A stretch of 64,000 nt of DNA from Flavobacterium sp. GSB-24. GTDB lineage: Bacteria > Bacteroidota > Bacteroidia > Flavobacteriales > Flavobacteriaceae. Where the stretch lies: assembly GCF_027924665.1 (NCBI RefSeq), contig NZ_AP027043.1:4464001-4528000 (forward strand), written 5' to 3'. The notes below the pieces were generated by a model. It was not told the DNA's origin. It searched no databases and was given only the letters and a program-made list of their open reading frames with translations. The position numbers were made by a program, and so were the translations under genes. Below are positions 7,262-17,320 of the stretch, one piece after another (the first letter of the stretch is position 1; the number at the start of each line of letters is the position of its first letter).

Positions 7262-9682
7262 CTATTTAACGTTTATGGTTACTTCATCAGGTTTTAACCA
7301 CTGGCTCGTAAATTTAATTTTGATAGGTTGTACTTCTCCATTTGCCTGAATGTAAGCTGCAATGTGTCCATGAAAAACTCGCTGTACATTATCTGTGTAA
7401 TCTGTCATATCGCTGTTGTTTCCTGCTTCAAGTCCTAATAAAGTTCCGGGTCCGCTTATTGTACATGTCACTTCATTGTCTGAAAGCATAACTGGAAGAC
7501 CGTTTTGATCTTTAACCTGAACCATGATTTTAGCCACTCCTTTGTCTCTGCTGATGGTAATATCTTTATTGTCAATAACTAATTCAACTGGCTGGTTTGT
7601 TGTTTTAATTGCATAATGAGTTACTTCTTTATCGCTTTTATCTAAACCAACTACTTCTAATTTTCCTGAAACAAACGGAATATCCCAATATATTATTCCC
7701 GTTTTTTCATCGTACGATTTGGTATCGCCTACTACTTTTCCATTTAATTCTAAACGTGCTTTTACCGCATTGGTATAACAAACCACGCGAATTTTTTGTC
7801 CAGTTTCGTAATTCCAGATTGCCCAAGCATCTTTAGAAATATCTTTTTCATTTGTCAGCGGATACGTTCCTAAATAAGCCATTGGTTTATCTGACCACAA
7901 TGACTGGCGGAAATATCCTCTTGGTTTGATTACGCCCGCAAAATCAACTAAACCAGAATAAAATCCTCTCGAGGGCCATCTTCCAGATTCTCCTAGATAA
8001 TCAATTCCTGTCCAGAGAAACTGCCCGAAAATATGTTTGTTATTTTTTACAGCAAGCCAAGGCTCTATATTATGCGTATTTTCACTTCCATAAATCACTC
8101 TTCGAGGGTATTTTTTGTGATCTTCTAGATATTTACTTTCTGTATAATTGTATCCTGTAATATCTAAAGCACCTGGATATTCTGTTTCGTTAGACATTGC
8201 AACACCCGCCAAACCAGCCGTTGCAGGACGAGATTTGTCGTATTTTTTAACCGCTGCAACCAAGCGTTTGGCAATAGCCCCTAGTCGCATGGCATCTGGT
8301 GCATCTTTTTTGTAACCACCATACGCAGCCTGTCCAAAACCATTGGTTCCTTTATCTAAAACTGGATGCGAATACGGATCGTTTGGATAATCTACTTCAT
8401 TGCCAATACTCCACGCAAATACGGAAAGATGATTTCTATCACGACGGACAAAATCTTCTAAATCTCTTTCTGCCCAATTGGCAAAAATATCAAATGAACC
8501 TTCAAATCCTGGCGTTCCATAATTCCAGCCTTGTAACCATTTGCGTTTTGGAAATTCCCATTCGTCATAAGCTTCGTTTAAAACCAATAATCCTAATTCG
8601 TCACAAAGCTCATAAAAATCTGGTGCCTGCGGATTATGACTTGTACGAATCGCATTTACTCCAATTTCTTTCAGGGTTTTCAATCTGGTCTTCCAAACTT
8701 CTCTAGGAACGGCAGAACCTAGAACTCCAGCATCGTGGTGTAAACAAACGCCTTTCATTTTCATCCATTTTCCGTTTAGGGCAAAACCGTTATTAGGATC
8801 GAATGTAAAAGTTCTAAAACCTGTTTGTGTTACTGTTTTGTCAATTTCTTTTCCATTTTGTAAAACTGTAGTTTTGAGTTCGTATAAATTCGGATTATCT
8901 AAATCCCATAATTGTGGATTTTTTACGTTTATTTTAGCAGCTATTTTTCCTTTCTGATTTGCTGCAACTTCAACTTTAGAAGAAGATTTTGCTACTGATT
9001 TTCTATCCTGCGAAAAAAGTTCATTTATAATTGTAAGGCTAGTTTTTTCTTTTGAGCTATTTTCGACTTCAACCTCAACATTTAATATTCCATTTCCTTT
9101 TTTTACTTCTGGATAAGCGTAAACTCCCCATTGTGCAATATGTACTGGATTTGCATAAACTAACCAAACATTTCTATAAATTCCAGAACCGCTGTACCAT
9201 CTTGAATCAGCACTTTGACTGTGGTCTACACGAACAGAAATGATATTTTCACTACCATATTTTACAAATCCAGTAGCGTCATAAGCAAACGATATATAAC
9301 CATTTGGACGCTTTCCTAATGAATGTCCATTAATAAAAACTTCACTTCTATTGTAAACCCCTTCAAAATACAAATAGACTTTTTCGCCCGATTTACTTTG
9401 CGGAATAGTTATAGATTTTCTATACCAGGCAATTCCTCCTGGCAGATAACCTGTACAGCTTGCAAGAGTCGGACTCAGCTGTCCTTTTACGCTCCAGTCA
9501 TGCGGCACATTTACCTGCTGCCATTTACTGTCGTCAAATGAAACGTTTTTGGCATCAGAAATATCCTGAAGATTAAATTTCCAGTTGTCATTGATTTTGT
9601 TCGAATCTCCAAACGAAATCTGGCTGATTGCCGAAAAACAGGAGAAGAGAAATATGGGTAGTAAGATCTTATTTGTACACAT
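7262..9682 (-). CDS. GH2 beta-galactosidase-like glycosidase with DUF4982
   Basis: Secreted retaining exo-glycosidase of 806 residues with N-terminal signal sequence. It has the GH2 order: jelly-roll sugar-binding domain (SFDDSKWQQVNVPHDWSVKG), Ig-like domain, TIM barrel, then DUF4982 and a C-terminal Ig-like domain (VQVKDQNGLPVMLSDNEVTC). The acid/base is the glutamate in WSIGNEVD near residue 427, and the nucleophile is the glutamate in IYGSENTH near 533. The GALDITGYNY block preceding it is typical of the DUF4982 beta-galactosidase group. Beta-galactosidase is likely; beta-glucuronidase or alpha-L-arabinopyranosidase are possible. It lies 22 bases after GH95 in the operon. Confidence 0.92.
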   Translation of the reverse strand: MCTNKILLPIFLFSCFSAISQISFGDSNKINDNWKFNLQDISDAKNVSFDDSKWQQVNVPHDWSVKGQLSPTLASCTGYLPGGIAWYRKSITIPQSKSGEKVYLYFEGVYNRSEVFINGHSLGKRPNGYISFAYDATGFVKYGSENIISVRVDHSQSADSRWYSGSGIYRNVWLVYANPVHIAQWGVYAYPEVKKGNGILNVEVEVENSSKEKTSLTIINELFSQDRKSVAKSSSKVEVAANQKGKIAAKINVKNPQLWDLDNPNLYELKTTVLQNGKEIDKTVTQTGFRTFTFDPNNGFALNGKWMKMKGVCLHHDAGVLGSAVPREVWKTRLKTLKEIGVNAIRTSHNPQAPDFYELCDELGLLVLNEAYDEWEFPKRKWLQGWNYGTPGFEGSFDIFANWAERDLEDFVRRDRNHLSVFAWSIGNEVDYPNDPYSHPVLDKGTNGFGQAAYGGYKKDAPDAMRLGAIAKRLVAAVKKYDKSRPATAGLAGVAMSNETEYPGALDITGYNYTESKYLEDHKKYPRRVIYGSENTHNIEPWLAVKNNKHIFGQFLWTGIDYLGESGRWPSRGFYSGLVDFAGVIKPRGYFRQSLWSDKPMAYLGTYPLTNEKDISKDAWAIWNYETGQKIRVVCYTNAVKARLELNGKVVGDTKSYDEKTGIIYWDIPFVSGKLEVVGLDKSDKEVTHYAIKTTNQPVELVIDNKDITISRDKGVAKIMVQVKDQNGLPVMLSDNEVTCTISGPGTLLGLEAGNNSDMTDYTDNVQRVFHGHIAAYIQANGEVQPIKIKFTSQWLKPDEVTINVK

Positions 9683-9704
9683 TATCTTTAGCTTTAATAT
9701 ATTT

Positions 9705-12173
9705 TTAATTGACTGGTTTTATGGTATAAGATGTTCCCTTTTTAGTTTCAAATACTACGGTGTAACCAATAGACGATTTCTCGCTTTTGATATTAAGTTT
9801 TTCAATTACGAATGGTTCTCCTGCTCTTACAGCACAAATGCCTCCCTTATTAGATACAATTTTGGCCTGGCTCATTTTGCCATCATTCCATTTAATATCT
9901 ACAGTGAAATTACCTTTTGCTGTAATCCCCTTTATTGCTCCGTCTGTCCACGAATCTGGTAAAGCGGGAAGCAGATGTATTTCTTTGTTCTGGCTTTGCA
10001 TGAGCATTTCTATTACACCAGCTGTTCCTGCAAAATTCCCATCGATTTGAAAAGGCGGATGAGCATCAAAAAGATTTGGATAACACCCGCCATGTCGGCT
10101 ATACTCTGTATTGTTTTCTTTTGTTAATCTTAATTGGTTTTTAAATAATCTATAAGCGTGATTCCCATCTAAAAGTCTCGCCCACATATTTACTTTCCAT
10201 GCCAGACTCCAGCCCGTACCATCGTCGCCTCGCAATTCTAATGTTTTCTTTGCTGCCGCAGCCAATTCTGGTGTTTTTAGCGGCGCTATTAAATTTGCAG
10301 GATGTAAAGCATAAAGATGTGATGTATGCCTGTGATGCGGATCTTCTTCTTCAAAATCTTTATACCATTCTAAAAGTTGTCCTTTATTTCCAATTTGAAA
10401 AGGAAGTAATTGATCTGAAGCTTTGTTAACTTTTTGCCTGAATTCTAAATCGGTGCCTAGCACTTTAGACGCTTCTACAGTATTTTCAAATAAATCTTTT
10501 ATGATTCCGATATCCATGGTAGAAGCTGTCGTTACACTTCCTTGCTTTTTTCCATCATAAAAATATTTGTTCTCTGGCGATGTCGAAGGCATCGTTACCA
10601 GATAGCCGTCTTTGTTTTTTTGAAGCCAGTCTAAACTAAATTCTGCTGCTCCTTTTATAATTGGATATACTTTTTTCAAGTATTCTTTATCACCTGTATA
10701 TTCATAATGTTCCCATAAATGCCTGCTCAGCCAGTTGGCTCCCATATACCAGTTGGCCCACATAGGATCTCCTTTTCCAAAATCACCTACAGGATTGGTC
10801 ATTGCCCATATATCTGAATTATGATGCAGTACCCACCCATTGGCATGATAATAACTTTTGGCTGTTTCTGTTCCTGTTACCGAAACATTTTTAATGAACT
10901 CGTCAAGCGGAAAAAACAATTCAGACAAACTTCCCGATTCAACAGGCCAATAATTCATTTGCAAATTAATATTTGTCGTATAATTACTGCTCCAAGGTGC
11001 GCGAAGTTTGTTATTCCAGATTCCCTGAAGGTTGGCCGGCACATTGTGTGTACGCGAGCAAGAAATTAACAAATAACGCCCAAACTGAAAAAATAAAGCT
11101 TCAAGACCAGCATCTTTTTCGCCTTTTGCATATTGCTCTAATCTTGTATCAGTCGGCAGATTCGATTTATCGGTTTCTTTTTCATTAAGCTTTAAAGAAA
11201 CTCTATTAAAAAAATGCTGAAAATCTGCAACGTGATCTTTTAGTAAATTATCATATTTCTTTGTTACAGCTTTTTTAATTGGATTTTCTGCGAATTTATG
11301 TTCATCTTTTCCCTCGCTGTCTGGACATTTATCAAAGCCATTAAAACTGGTTGCTGCCGAAACGAAAAGTAGTATTTCAGATGCATTTTTAATTACTAAT
11401 TTATTTCCATCAGAATTCATTACACCGTCTTTTATTACGGGTTTAATAATCAATTCAAAACGCATTCCTCTACAGCCAAATGCATCTTCATAAACGATTG
11501 GTTCTTTGTTATAATCAATATAATTCGGATCTACATGCGAAGGCGCTTTGCCTTTTAAAACCACTGACTGATTTTGTACTGTTTTTTGATTTCTTAAAAG
11601 ACTTGAAGCATCAATTGTTACTGAAAGTTTCTTCAACTGATCTGCCGAAAGTTTAATTACAATGCATTGCGCTGGTGCAGAAGCAAATATTTCTCTTTTG
11701 TAATTTACACCGTTTATATTAAAACTGGTAGATGCTAATCCCGTTTGTAAATCCAAACTTCTATTATAAGATGCTGCTTTTTGTCCGTCAAAATCCTGTG
11801 TCAAAATAAGATCTCCCAAGGGCATAAAACTTTCGCTGTATGCCCCCTGCATGTTTTTAGTCAAAGCATAGGCTTTTTCAAAATCTTCATTCGTTAGTGC
11901 TTCTCTAATTAGAGCCAGATTCTTAAAAGCATCTGGATTTACATTTTTCTGCACAGGTCCGCCGCTCCACAAAGTTGCTTCGTTCAACTGAATTAATTCA
12001 GAATCTATTCTTCCAAAAACCATTGCACCGAGTGTTCCGTTTCCAATTGGCAGAGCTTCTGTCCATTCAACAGCGGGCTGATTGTATTGGAGTTTTAAAT
12101 CTTGGGCATAACCCACAAAACGCAACAAAAACAAAAGCAAAAAACTTTTTCTTAAAAGATTGTAAAGCATCAT
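9705..12173 (-). CDS. GH95 alpha-L-fucosidase / alpha-L-galactosidase
   Basis: Inverting exo-glycosidase, 822 residues, with signal peptide (MLYNLLRKSFLLLFLLRFVGYAQ). The family start is WTEALPIGNGTLGAMVFG and QLNEATLWSGGP. The catalytic layout known from bifidobacterial AfcA is present: an N-x-N pair in TTNINLQMNYW near residue 401, a glutamate in STSPENKY near 533, and an aspartate in FQIDGNFAGTAG near 709. Family members remove alpha-1,2-linked L-fucose or L-galactose from plant glycans. Located 14 bases after the GH51 gene, in one operon with arabinosidase, galactosidase and GH28 enzymes. Sequence alone does not separate fucose from L-galactose. Confidence 0.93.
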   Translation of the reverse strand: MMLYNLLRKSFLLLFLLRFVGYAQDLKLQYNQPAVEWTEALPIGNGTLGAMVFGRIDSELIQLNEATLWSGGPVQKNVNPDAFKNLALIREALTNEDFEKAYALTKNMQGAYSESFMPLGDLILTQDFDGQKAASYNRSLDLQTGLASTSFNINGVNYKREIFASAPAQCIVIKLSADQLKKLSVTIDASSLLRNQKTVQNQSVVLKGKAPSHVDPNYIDYNKEPIVYEDAFGCRGMRFELIIKPVIKDGVMNSDGNKLVIKNASEILLFVSAATSFNGFDKCPDSEGKDEHKFAENPIKKAVTKKYDNLLKDHVADFQHFFNRVSLKLNEKETDKSNLPTDTRLEQYAKGEKDAGLEALFFQFGRYLLISCSRTHNVPANLQGIWNNKLRAPWSSNYTTNINLQMNYWPVESGSLSELFFPLDEFIKNVSVTGTETAKSYYHANGWVLHHNSDIWAMTNPVGDFGKGDPMWANWYMGANWLSRHLWEHYEYTGDKEYLKKVYPIIKGAAEFSLDWLQKNKDGYLVTMPSTSPENKYFYDGKKQGSVTTASTMDIGIIKDLFENTVEASKVLGTDLEFRQKVNKASDQLLPFQIGNKGQLLEWYKDFEEEDPHHRHTSHLYALHPANLIAPLKTPELAAAAKKTLELRGDDGTGWSLAWKVNMWARLLDGNHAYRLFKNQLRLTKENNTEYSRHGGCYPNLFDAHPPFQIDGNFAGTAGVIEMLMQSQNKEIHLLPALPDSWTDGAIKGITAKGNFTVDIKWNDGKMSQAKIVSNKGGICAVRAGEPFVIEKLNIKSEKSSIGYTVVFETKKGTSYTIKPVN

Positions 12174-12187
12174 TTTTAAATTTTTAA

Positions 12188-14167
12188 TTAAATAGTCTTC
12201 AGTTTTAAAACCGTTACCGAATACGCAGGAAGATTCAATTGCTGTTTCCCTTTTGCAATTTTATATTCGCCTGTTTTCGGACTTATTTTTTTCGGATCTG
12301 CAAACGTATTTTCATCCTGAACATTCGGACTTACAAGTGTAATCATACTTCCTTTTGAACCTAATTTTGCTCCTTTCAAATCAATCGAAACCTCTTGATT
12401 TGATGCCGATGTATTAACCAATTTTACGATTATTTCTTTTGTATTGGCATCTTTTACTGCAGATGCGTATAAATTGTTTTGCCCCGTTAATGGTTTATCG
12501 TCTTTAGTAATACTCAATAAATCTGTCCCTTTATTGGTTGAAAACAATTGCTGTACATAATAATTGGCGGAACCATAAGATTGTAGATTATTAAACCAAA
12601 TCATATCTGGAGTCCATTGCCAAGCATCTTCGTGAGCCATTAAAGGGGCATAAGATGTTAGATGAACTACTTCTGCATTTCTTTCCAGTCCGGTCATAAA
12701 AGCAGCTTCAGAAAAAGCACATTCCCAATTATTCCTGTTATTCGGATTGGCTCCTGAAACACTTTGAGCAGCATATTCTCCAGCAAATATTTTGGGGCCT
12801 TTTCTGTCATAATTATCATAACGCCCGGCATTTTCTCTAAACCATTGCGGACTTTTATAATAATGCTCATCTACAAGTTCTGCATTAAGTTTTTTAAGTT
12901 CTTCCATAGCAAAATCAAAATGTTCACCGTCTGGAGAAGGACCACTTCCAGATACAATAATGATGTTTGGGTATTTTGCTTTTATTGCTTTCTCAAAAAC
13001 TTTATATCTTTCAATATAATCGGGTCCCCATTGTTCGTTTCCAACTCCAATATATTTTAGATTAAATGGCTTTGGATGCCCCATATCCGAGCGGATTTTC
13101 CCCCAAGTAGTTGTGACAGCACCATTGGCAAATTCAATTAAATCTAAAGCATCCTGTACATAAGGGTCAAGTTCGTTTATTGGAGCCAATTCACCAGTAT
13201 TGTATTGACAAGCCATGCCGCAGCTTAAAATGGGAAGCGGTTCTGCACCAATATCTTCTGAAAGCTGAAAATATTCAAAAAATCCTAATCCAAAACTTTG
13301 AAAATAATCTGGAGTTTGTTTATGACTGAATTCTACATTCCAACGGTTCATCATCGTTTTTCTGTCTTCTACATTTCCAACTGATTTTTTCCATTGGTAA
13401 CGATCTGACAACGTTCTTCCTTCAACAATACAGCCTCCCGGAAAGCGTAAAAAACCAGGTTTCATATCATATAAAAGCTGCACCAAATCTTTACGAAGAC
13501 CATTTTTTCTGTTTTTCCAAGTATCCTCAGGAAACAATGAAATCATATCTAAATCTATTGTTCCTGTTCCTTCAAAAGTTATTTTCAATTTTGCTTTGGC
13601 TTCCGTTTGAAGTGCTGTTATTTGTGCGGTATAATTGGTCCATTTTTCAGATTTTGGATCGACACTGGTTTCTCCAATTACTTTTTGATCTTTATCAATA
13701 AGTTGAAATATAATCTTTTTGACACCTTGGTTATGATTTGCTGCTTTTAAAGAAAGGTTATATTTTGCATCCTTTTTCACTCCCATTCCTCTAAAACCTT
13801 CATTTATTAAAACATAACCTTTTGCATTATTAATTTCAACTCTGCAAAAAACAGTATTATCTGCCTCAATTTTTATTGGCGCTGCGCTACCCGATTCTTT
13901 ATTTAATGAAGATCTTTTTGTATTGGGCTGTTCCCATCCCATTAAAGGTTTTTCAAATTCAAAAGATCTGTTTTTAATCATTTCGGCATATAGCCCTCCA
14001 TCTGCAGCAAAATTGATATCTTCAAAAAATAACCCGAACATGGTTGGCTGGATTTTAGTAATGGTTTTAGAGGCATCTACTTCTAAAGTTACTTTTTGAG
14101 CACTTATATAAAAACTGCTTAAAAGAATACCACAAATAGTAAATTTTGTAAGGATCTTATTTTTCAT
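12188..14167 (-). CDS. GH51 alpha-L-arabinofuranosidase
   Basis: Retaining exo-arabinofuranosidase of 659 residues with signal peptide. After the family start (IQPTMFGLFFEDINFAADGGLYAEMIKNRSFE) comes a carbohydrate-binding-like beta-sandwich insert (about residues 90-215). The barrel follows with FLRFPGGCIVEG, the acid/base glutamate in YIGVGNEQWGP near 377 and the nucleophile in FAGEYAAQS near 461. The all-beta C-terminal domain ends in NLPAYSVTVLKLK. It should release L-arabinofuranose from arabinan, arabinogalactan or arabinosylated side chains. It is 19 bases downstream of the GH28 gene and followed by GH95. Confidence 0.95.
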   Translation of the reverse strand: MKNKILTKFTICGILLSSFYISAQKVTLEVDASKTITKIQPTMFGLFFEDINFAADGGLYAEMIKNRSFEFEKPLMGWEQPNTKRSSLNKESGSAAPIKIEADNTVFCRVEINNAKGYVLINEGFRGMGVKKDAKYNLSLKAANHNQGVKKIIFQLIDKDQKVIGETSVDPKSEKWTNYTAQITALQTEAKAKLKITFEGTGTIDLDMISLFPEDTWKNRKNGLRKDLVQLLYDMKPGFLRFPGGCIVEGRTLSDRYQWKKSVGNVEDRKTMMNRWNVEFSHKQTPDYFQSFGLGFFEYFQLSEDIGAEPLPILSCGMACQYNTGELAPINELDPYVQDALDLIEFANGAVTTTWGKIRSDMGHPKPFNLKYIGVGNEQWGPDYIERYKVFEKAIKAKYPNIIIVSGSGPSPDGEHFDFAMEELKKLNAELVDEHYYKSPQWFRENAGRYDNYDRKGPKIFAGEYAAQSVSGANPNNRNNWECAFSEAAFMTGLERNAEVVHLTSYAPLMAHEDAWQWTPDMIWFNNLQSYGSANYYVQQLFSTNKGTDLLSITKDDKPLTGQNNLYASAVKDANTKEIIVKLVNTSASNQEVSIDLKGAKLGSKGSMITLVSPNVQDENTFADPKKISPKTGEYKIAKGKQQLNLPAYSVTVLKLKTI

Positions 14168-14186
14168 AGTTTTTGGAATGAAAGAA

Positions 14187-15626
14187 TTATTTTTTTACTG
14201 CCTCTAATTTAGCTGGAAAAGCTGCTTCTCCGTCTAAATTTGTTACGATTAATTGATCTACGTTTTTACTTTCTACTGCATGTTTAAAATATTCTGGTTT
14301 ATTTTTCCCCCATTGTACTGTACAATTCTGAACTTTAATACGTTCAGCAGCATCAAAATAAAATCCCGAAGTACTTCCTTTTACAAAACCTTCAACATTA
14401 GAAGGCCTTCTATCGTATACTCCACCTGGAAAAGATGTTGTCTTATCTATAAAAATACTCACATTGTCAAAAACAATATTCTTTATTTTATCTTTTGATT
14501 CGCCGCTCACAAACACACCATTTTCTCCTGTACATTGAATATTAGAGAAATAGATGTTTTTTATTTCACCCACTTTTCCTTCTGTTGCACCTTTTGGAAA
14601 ACGCCAATTGGCATCTTTATGATTTCCTTTTGCCCTGCTAAAAGCCGTTACATAAATGGGTTCTGCTTTTCCCCACCAAGTATCTGTGGTCAACTTACTT
14701 TCGATAATGATATTTGAGAAAATGACATCGCTCACTGTTCCTTCATCTCTGTTCTGAATTCCTAATGCTCGATTGCTGTTTTTAATGATGCAATTATTGA
14801 ACACTACTTGTCTGATTGCATCCATGTTTTCTGATCCAATTTTGATCGCACAGCTGCTGCTGGTCATTGTACAATTAGTCACTGTAATATTTTCGCAGGC
14901 GCCAAATTCTTCAAATTCCCTTCTGTTTTTTAAACAAATGCAATCATCACCGCTTTCGATATAACAATCGCTGATTCTTACGTTTTTAGAATGATCCAAA
15001 TCGATACCATCGCTATTGCGTACTTTTAAACTGTTCAATAAAGTAATCCCGCTTATTACAACATCGTTACAACCTACTAAATGTATGGTCCAATAAGCTG
15101 AATTTCCGATATGAACATCTTTGATTCTGATATTTTTTCCTCCAATAATGGTTAACACATGCGGTCTTGGATCCAGTACATTAAATGGTTTTAAAACATA
15201 CGAATCTTCTAATTCCTCGCCCATGAAAGAAATTCCGTTTCCATCAATTTTGCCGCTTCCGCTAATGGTAAAATCCTCAACATTTTCTCCTCCAATCCAT
15301 ATTGTACCTTCTCCTGGATTGGTCCTAAAAGCGCTTTTTGTATATAACTTTTCATCTGGACTAGCCAATAATTTTGCTCCTGCTTCGATATGAAGATCTA
15401 CTTTTGATTTAACATCAATTGGTCCAGCTAAAAATGTAAATGGTGCCGGAATTAAAACTCTTCCTCCAGTTTTACTGCAGGCATCAATTGCTTTTTGAAT
15501 GGCTGCTGCATCATTGGTTTTACCATCTCCTTTTGCTCCGTACTTTTTAACGTCATAAACATTCTGTGCCGAGACTGTTAAAGACAGACAAAAAATCAGG
15601 ATCGCAATTATAGATTTCTTTTTCAT
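14187..15626 (-). CDS. GH28 family glycosidase lacking the GHG histidine (1)
   Basis: Right-handed beta-helix glycosidase, 479 residues, signal peptide. The family start is DVKKYGAKGDGKTNDAAAIQKAID. The catalytic acids are in NSDGIDLDHS near 204 and SGDDCICLK near 224. The next canonical motif, GHG in polygalacturonases, is replaced by TSSSCAIKIGSE. GH28 members with this change include enzymes that are not simple polygalacturonases, so rhamnogalacturonan, xylogalacturonan or another uronic acid linkage is possible. An exported enzyme acting in the periplasm is expected. It is separated from the previous GH28 gene by 102 bases, the only sizeable gap in this part of the operon. Confidence 0.9.
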   Translation of the reverse strand: MKKKSIIAILIFCLSLTVSAQNVYDVKKYGAKGDGKTNDAAAIQKAIDACSKTGGRVLIPAPFTFLAGPIDVKSKVDLHIEAGAKLLASPDEKLYTKSAFRTNPGEGTIWIGGENVEDFTISGSGKIDGNGISFMGEELEDSYVLKPFNVLDPRPHVLTIIGGKNIRIKDVHIGNSAYWTIHLVGCNDVVISGITLLNSLKVRNSDGIDLDHSKNVRISDCYIESGDDCICLKNRREFEEFGACENITVTNCTMTSSSCAIKIGSENMDAIRQVVFNNCIIKNSNRALGIQNRDEGTVSDVIFSNIIIESKLTTDTWWGKAEPIYVTAFSRAKGNHKDANWRFPKGATEGKVGEIKNIYFSNIQCTGENGVFVSGESKDKIKNIVFDNVSIFIDKTTSFPGGVYDRRPSNVEGFVKGSTSGFYFDAAERIKVQNCTVQWGKNKPEYFKHAVESKNVDQLIVTNLDGEAAFPAKLEAVKK

Positions 15627-15728
15627 TTTACTTTATTTATTAAAAACCTTGTTTAAAATAGCTTTAGCAAAGTTTTCGGTTTATTTTTTTAATCTTATTC
15701 TGCTGGTTCGCGTCTCTGCGGCGCAATT

Positions 15729-17291
15729 TTATTTAGCAGGCACTTCAAACTTATTTTGTTCTGGCTCTATTTTCCTTTTTAAAGATTCGCTGTCCAAATT
15801 ACTTGATGGAACATCTTTAAAAATAATTTGGCTGATTTTATCAGAAGGAACATCAATACCTTTCATTGTCAGATTTTGTACATCATCAAAAACAAAAGCG
15901 GGACGAAAATCTTCTTTCTCCAGTATCAGTTTTATGTTTTTCATTTCGATTCCGTTTACATGACGAACGTAAAAACCCCAAGAAGGCAGTTCTCCAAACA
16001 TGGTAAATTCAGGATAACCGCTTATGTTTTCTTTTACATCCTTTAATCTGCTTAAAGGATGATATGCCATTCCTTTTGAAGCTCTTCCAGGATATATAAT
16101 TTCAATATTTTCTAAAGTCACATTTTCTATAAGGTGTCCTGGAATTCCAGCGATCGAAGCAGGAAACGGATTATGGAAATAATCTACTTCTGGCCCGCGC
16201 ATATCGTAATCTATATCTGGACGCCCAAAAGGAACTTGCACTTTTACATTTTTAACCGATACGTTTTTGATATATCCTGGTTTATCTCCATTTCTATGGC
16301 CAAGACGAATCAATATTGCGTTTCCTGTATTTACAGCGGTTATATTGGAAACATTAATATTTTCAATTGCTGCCCCGTCAACAGATTCAATTGCAACTGC
16401 CGATCTGAACGTATCAAAAACATTGATGTTTTCAATTGTTACATTTTTGAAACTGCCATAAGAGCCAGTTCCAAATTTTACGGCATTGGCACTTGATCTG
16501 ATCGTGCAATTTGCAATGTAAATGTTATTATTATGCAAGCCCGGTACTTCTGATTTTAAGCATATTCCATCATCTGCTGCATTTACATTGCAATTGGTTA
16601 TGCGAACATTTTCGCATCCGTCAATATCAATCCCATCATTATTCCAGTAAGCTCTGCTATTGACTTGCATAGCATCAATTACAATATTTTTGCAATCTGT
16701 AAAACACTGCACCCAGCCTGGACTATTCTTTAAGGTAATATGGGTCATGGTTATCGAGTCGCATTTTACAAACGAAATGAGTTTTCCTCTTCCATCTTCA
16801 GGACGCATTCTTCTATAATTATATTTTGGATCAATTCGAACTCCAGTATGATGCAGGCTGTCGATTGCCAATGCCAGTTCTCTTCCTTGTCCATCTATAA
16901 TTCCTTTTCCATTTACGGCAATATTTTTTGATTCATTTGCTACAATCAAAGCTCTTATTTCTCCGTACTTTGGATAATCATTTGGATTGATGCTTCCTAA
17001 TAATACTGCCCCTTCTTCAAAAAACAATTCTACTCCGCTTTTTAAAACGATACTCCCGGATAGAAATTTACCTTTAGAAAAAATAACTCTTCCTCCTTTA
17101 TTTTTATTTGCTGCATCGATAGCTTTCTGAATAGCTTTAGTATTTAAAGTTTTACCATCTCCTACGGCGCCATAAGCAGTTATTAAATAATCTTTATTCT
17201 TAAAAGCATACGTTTCTGGATTGAAGCTCAGCTGCAAAAGAAAAAACAAAATGAAGCAATTCTTGAAAACTTGTTTGTTGTAAATATTCAT
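15729..17291 (-). CDS. GH28 family glycosidase lacking the GHG histidine (2)
   Basis: Second beta-helix glycosidase, 520 residues, with signal peptide. The start LITAYGAVGDGKTLNTKAIQKAID matches the family. The acidic motifs are WNNDGIDIDGCEN and AADDGICLKSE; the GHG position reads RSSANAVKFGTGSYG, so again no histidine. It differs enough from its neighbour to be a separate subfamily rather than a recent duplicate. It is probably exo-acting on galacturonate-containing or related glycans. It begins 29 bases after the stop of the transporter gene. Confidence 0.9.
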   Translation of the reverse strand: MNIYNKQVFKNCFILFFLLQLSFNPETYAFKNKDYLITAYGAVGDGKTLNTKAIQKAIDAANKNKGGRVIFSKGKFLSGSIVLKSGVELFFEEGAVLLGSINPNDYPKYGEIRALIVANESKNIAVNGKGIIDGQGRELALAIDSLHHTGVRIDPKYNYRRMRPEDGRGKLISFVKCDSITMTHITLKNSPGWVQCFTDCKNIVIDAMQVNSRAYWNNDGIDIDGCENVRITNCNVNAADDGICLKSEVPGLHNNNIYIANCTIRSSANAVKFGTGSYGSFKNVTIENINVFDTFRSAVAIESVDGAAIENINVSNITAVNTGNAILIRLGHRNGDKPGYIKNVSVKNVKVQVPFGRPDIDYDMRGPEVDYFHNPFPASIAGIPGHLIENVTLENIEIIYPGRASKGMAYHPLSRLKDVKENISGYPEFTMFGELPSWGFYVRHVNGIEMKNIKLILEKEDFRPAFVFDDVQNLTMKGIDVPSDKISQIIFKDVPSSNLDSESLKRKIEPEQNKFEVPAK

Positions 17292-17320
17292 ACTTATTTC
17301 TTTTCAATTACTAATTAAAA

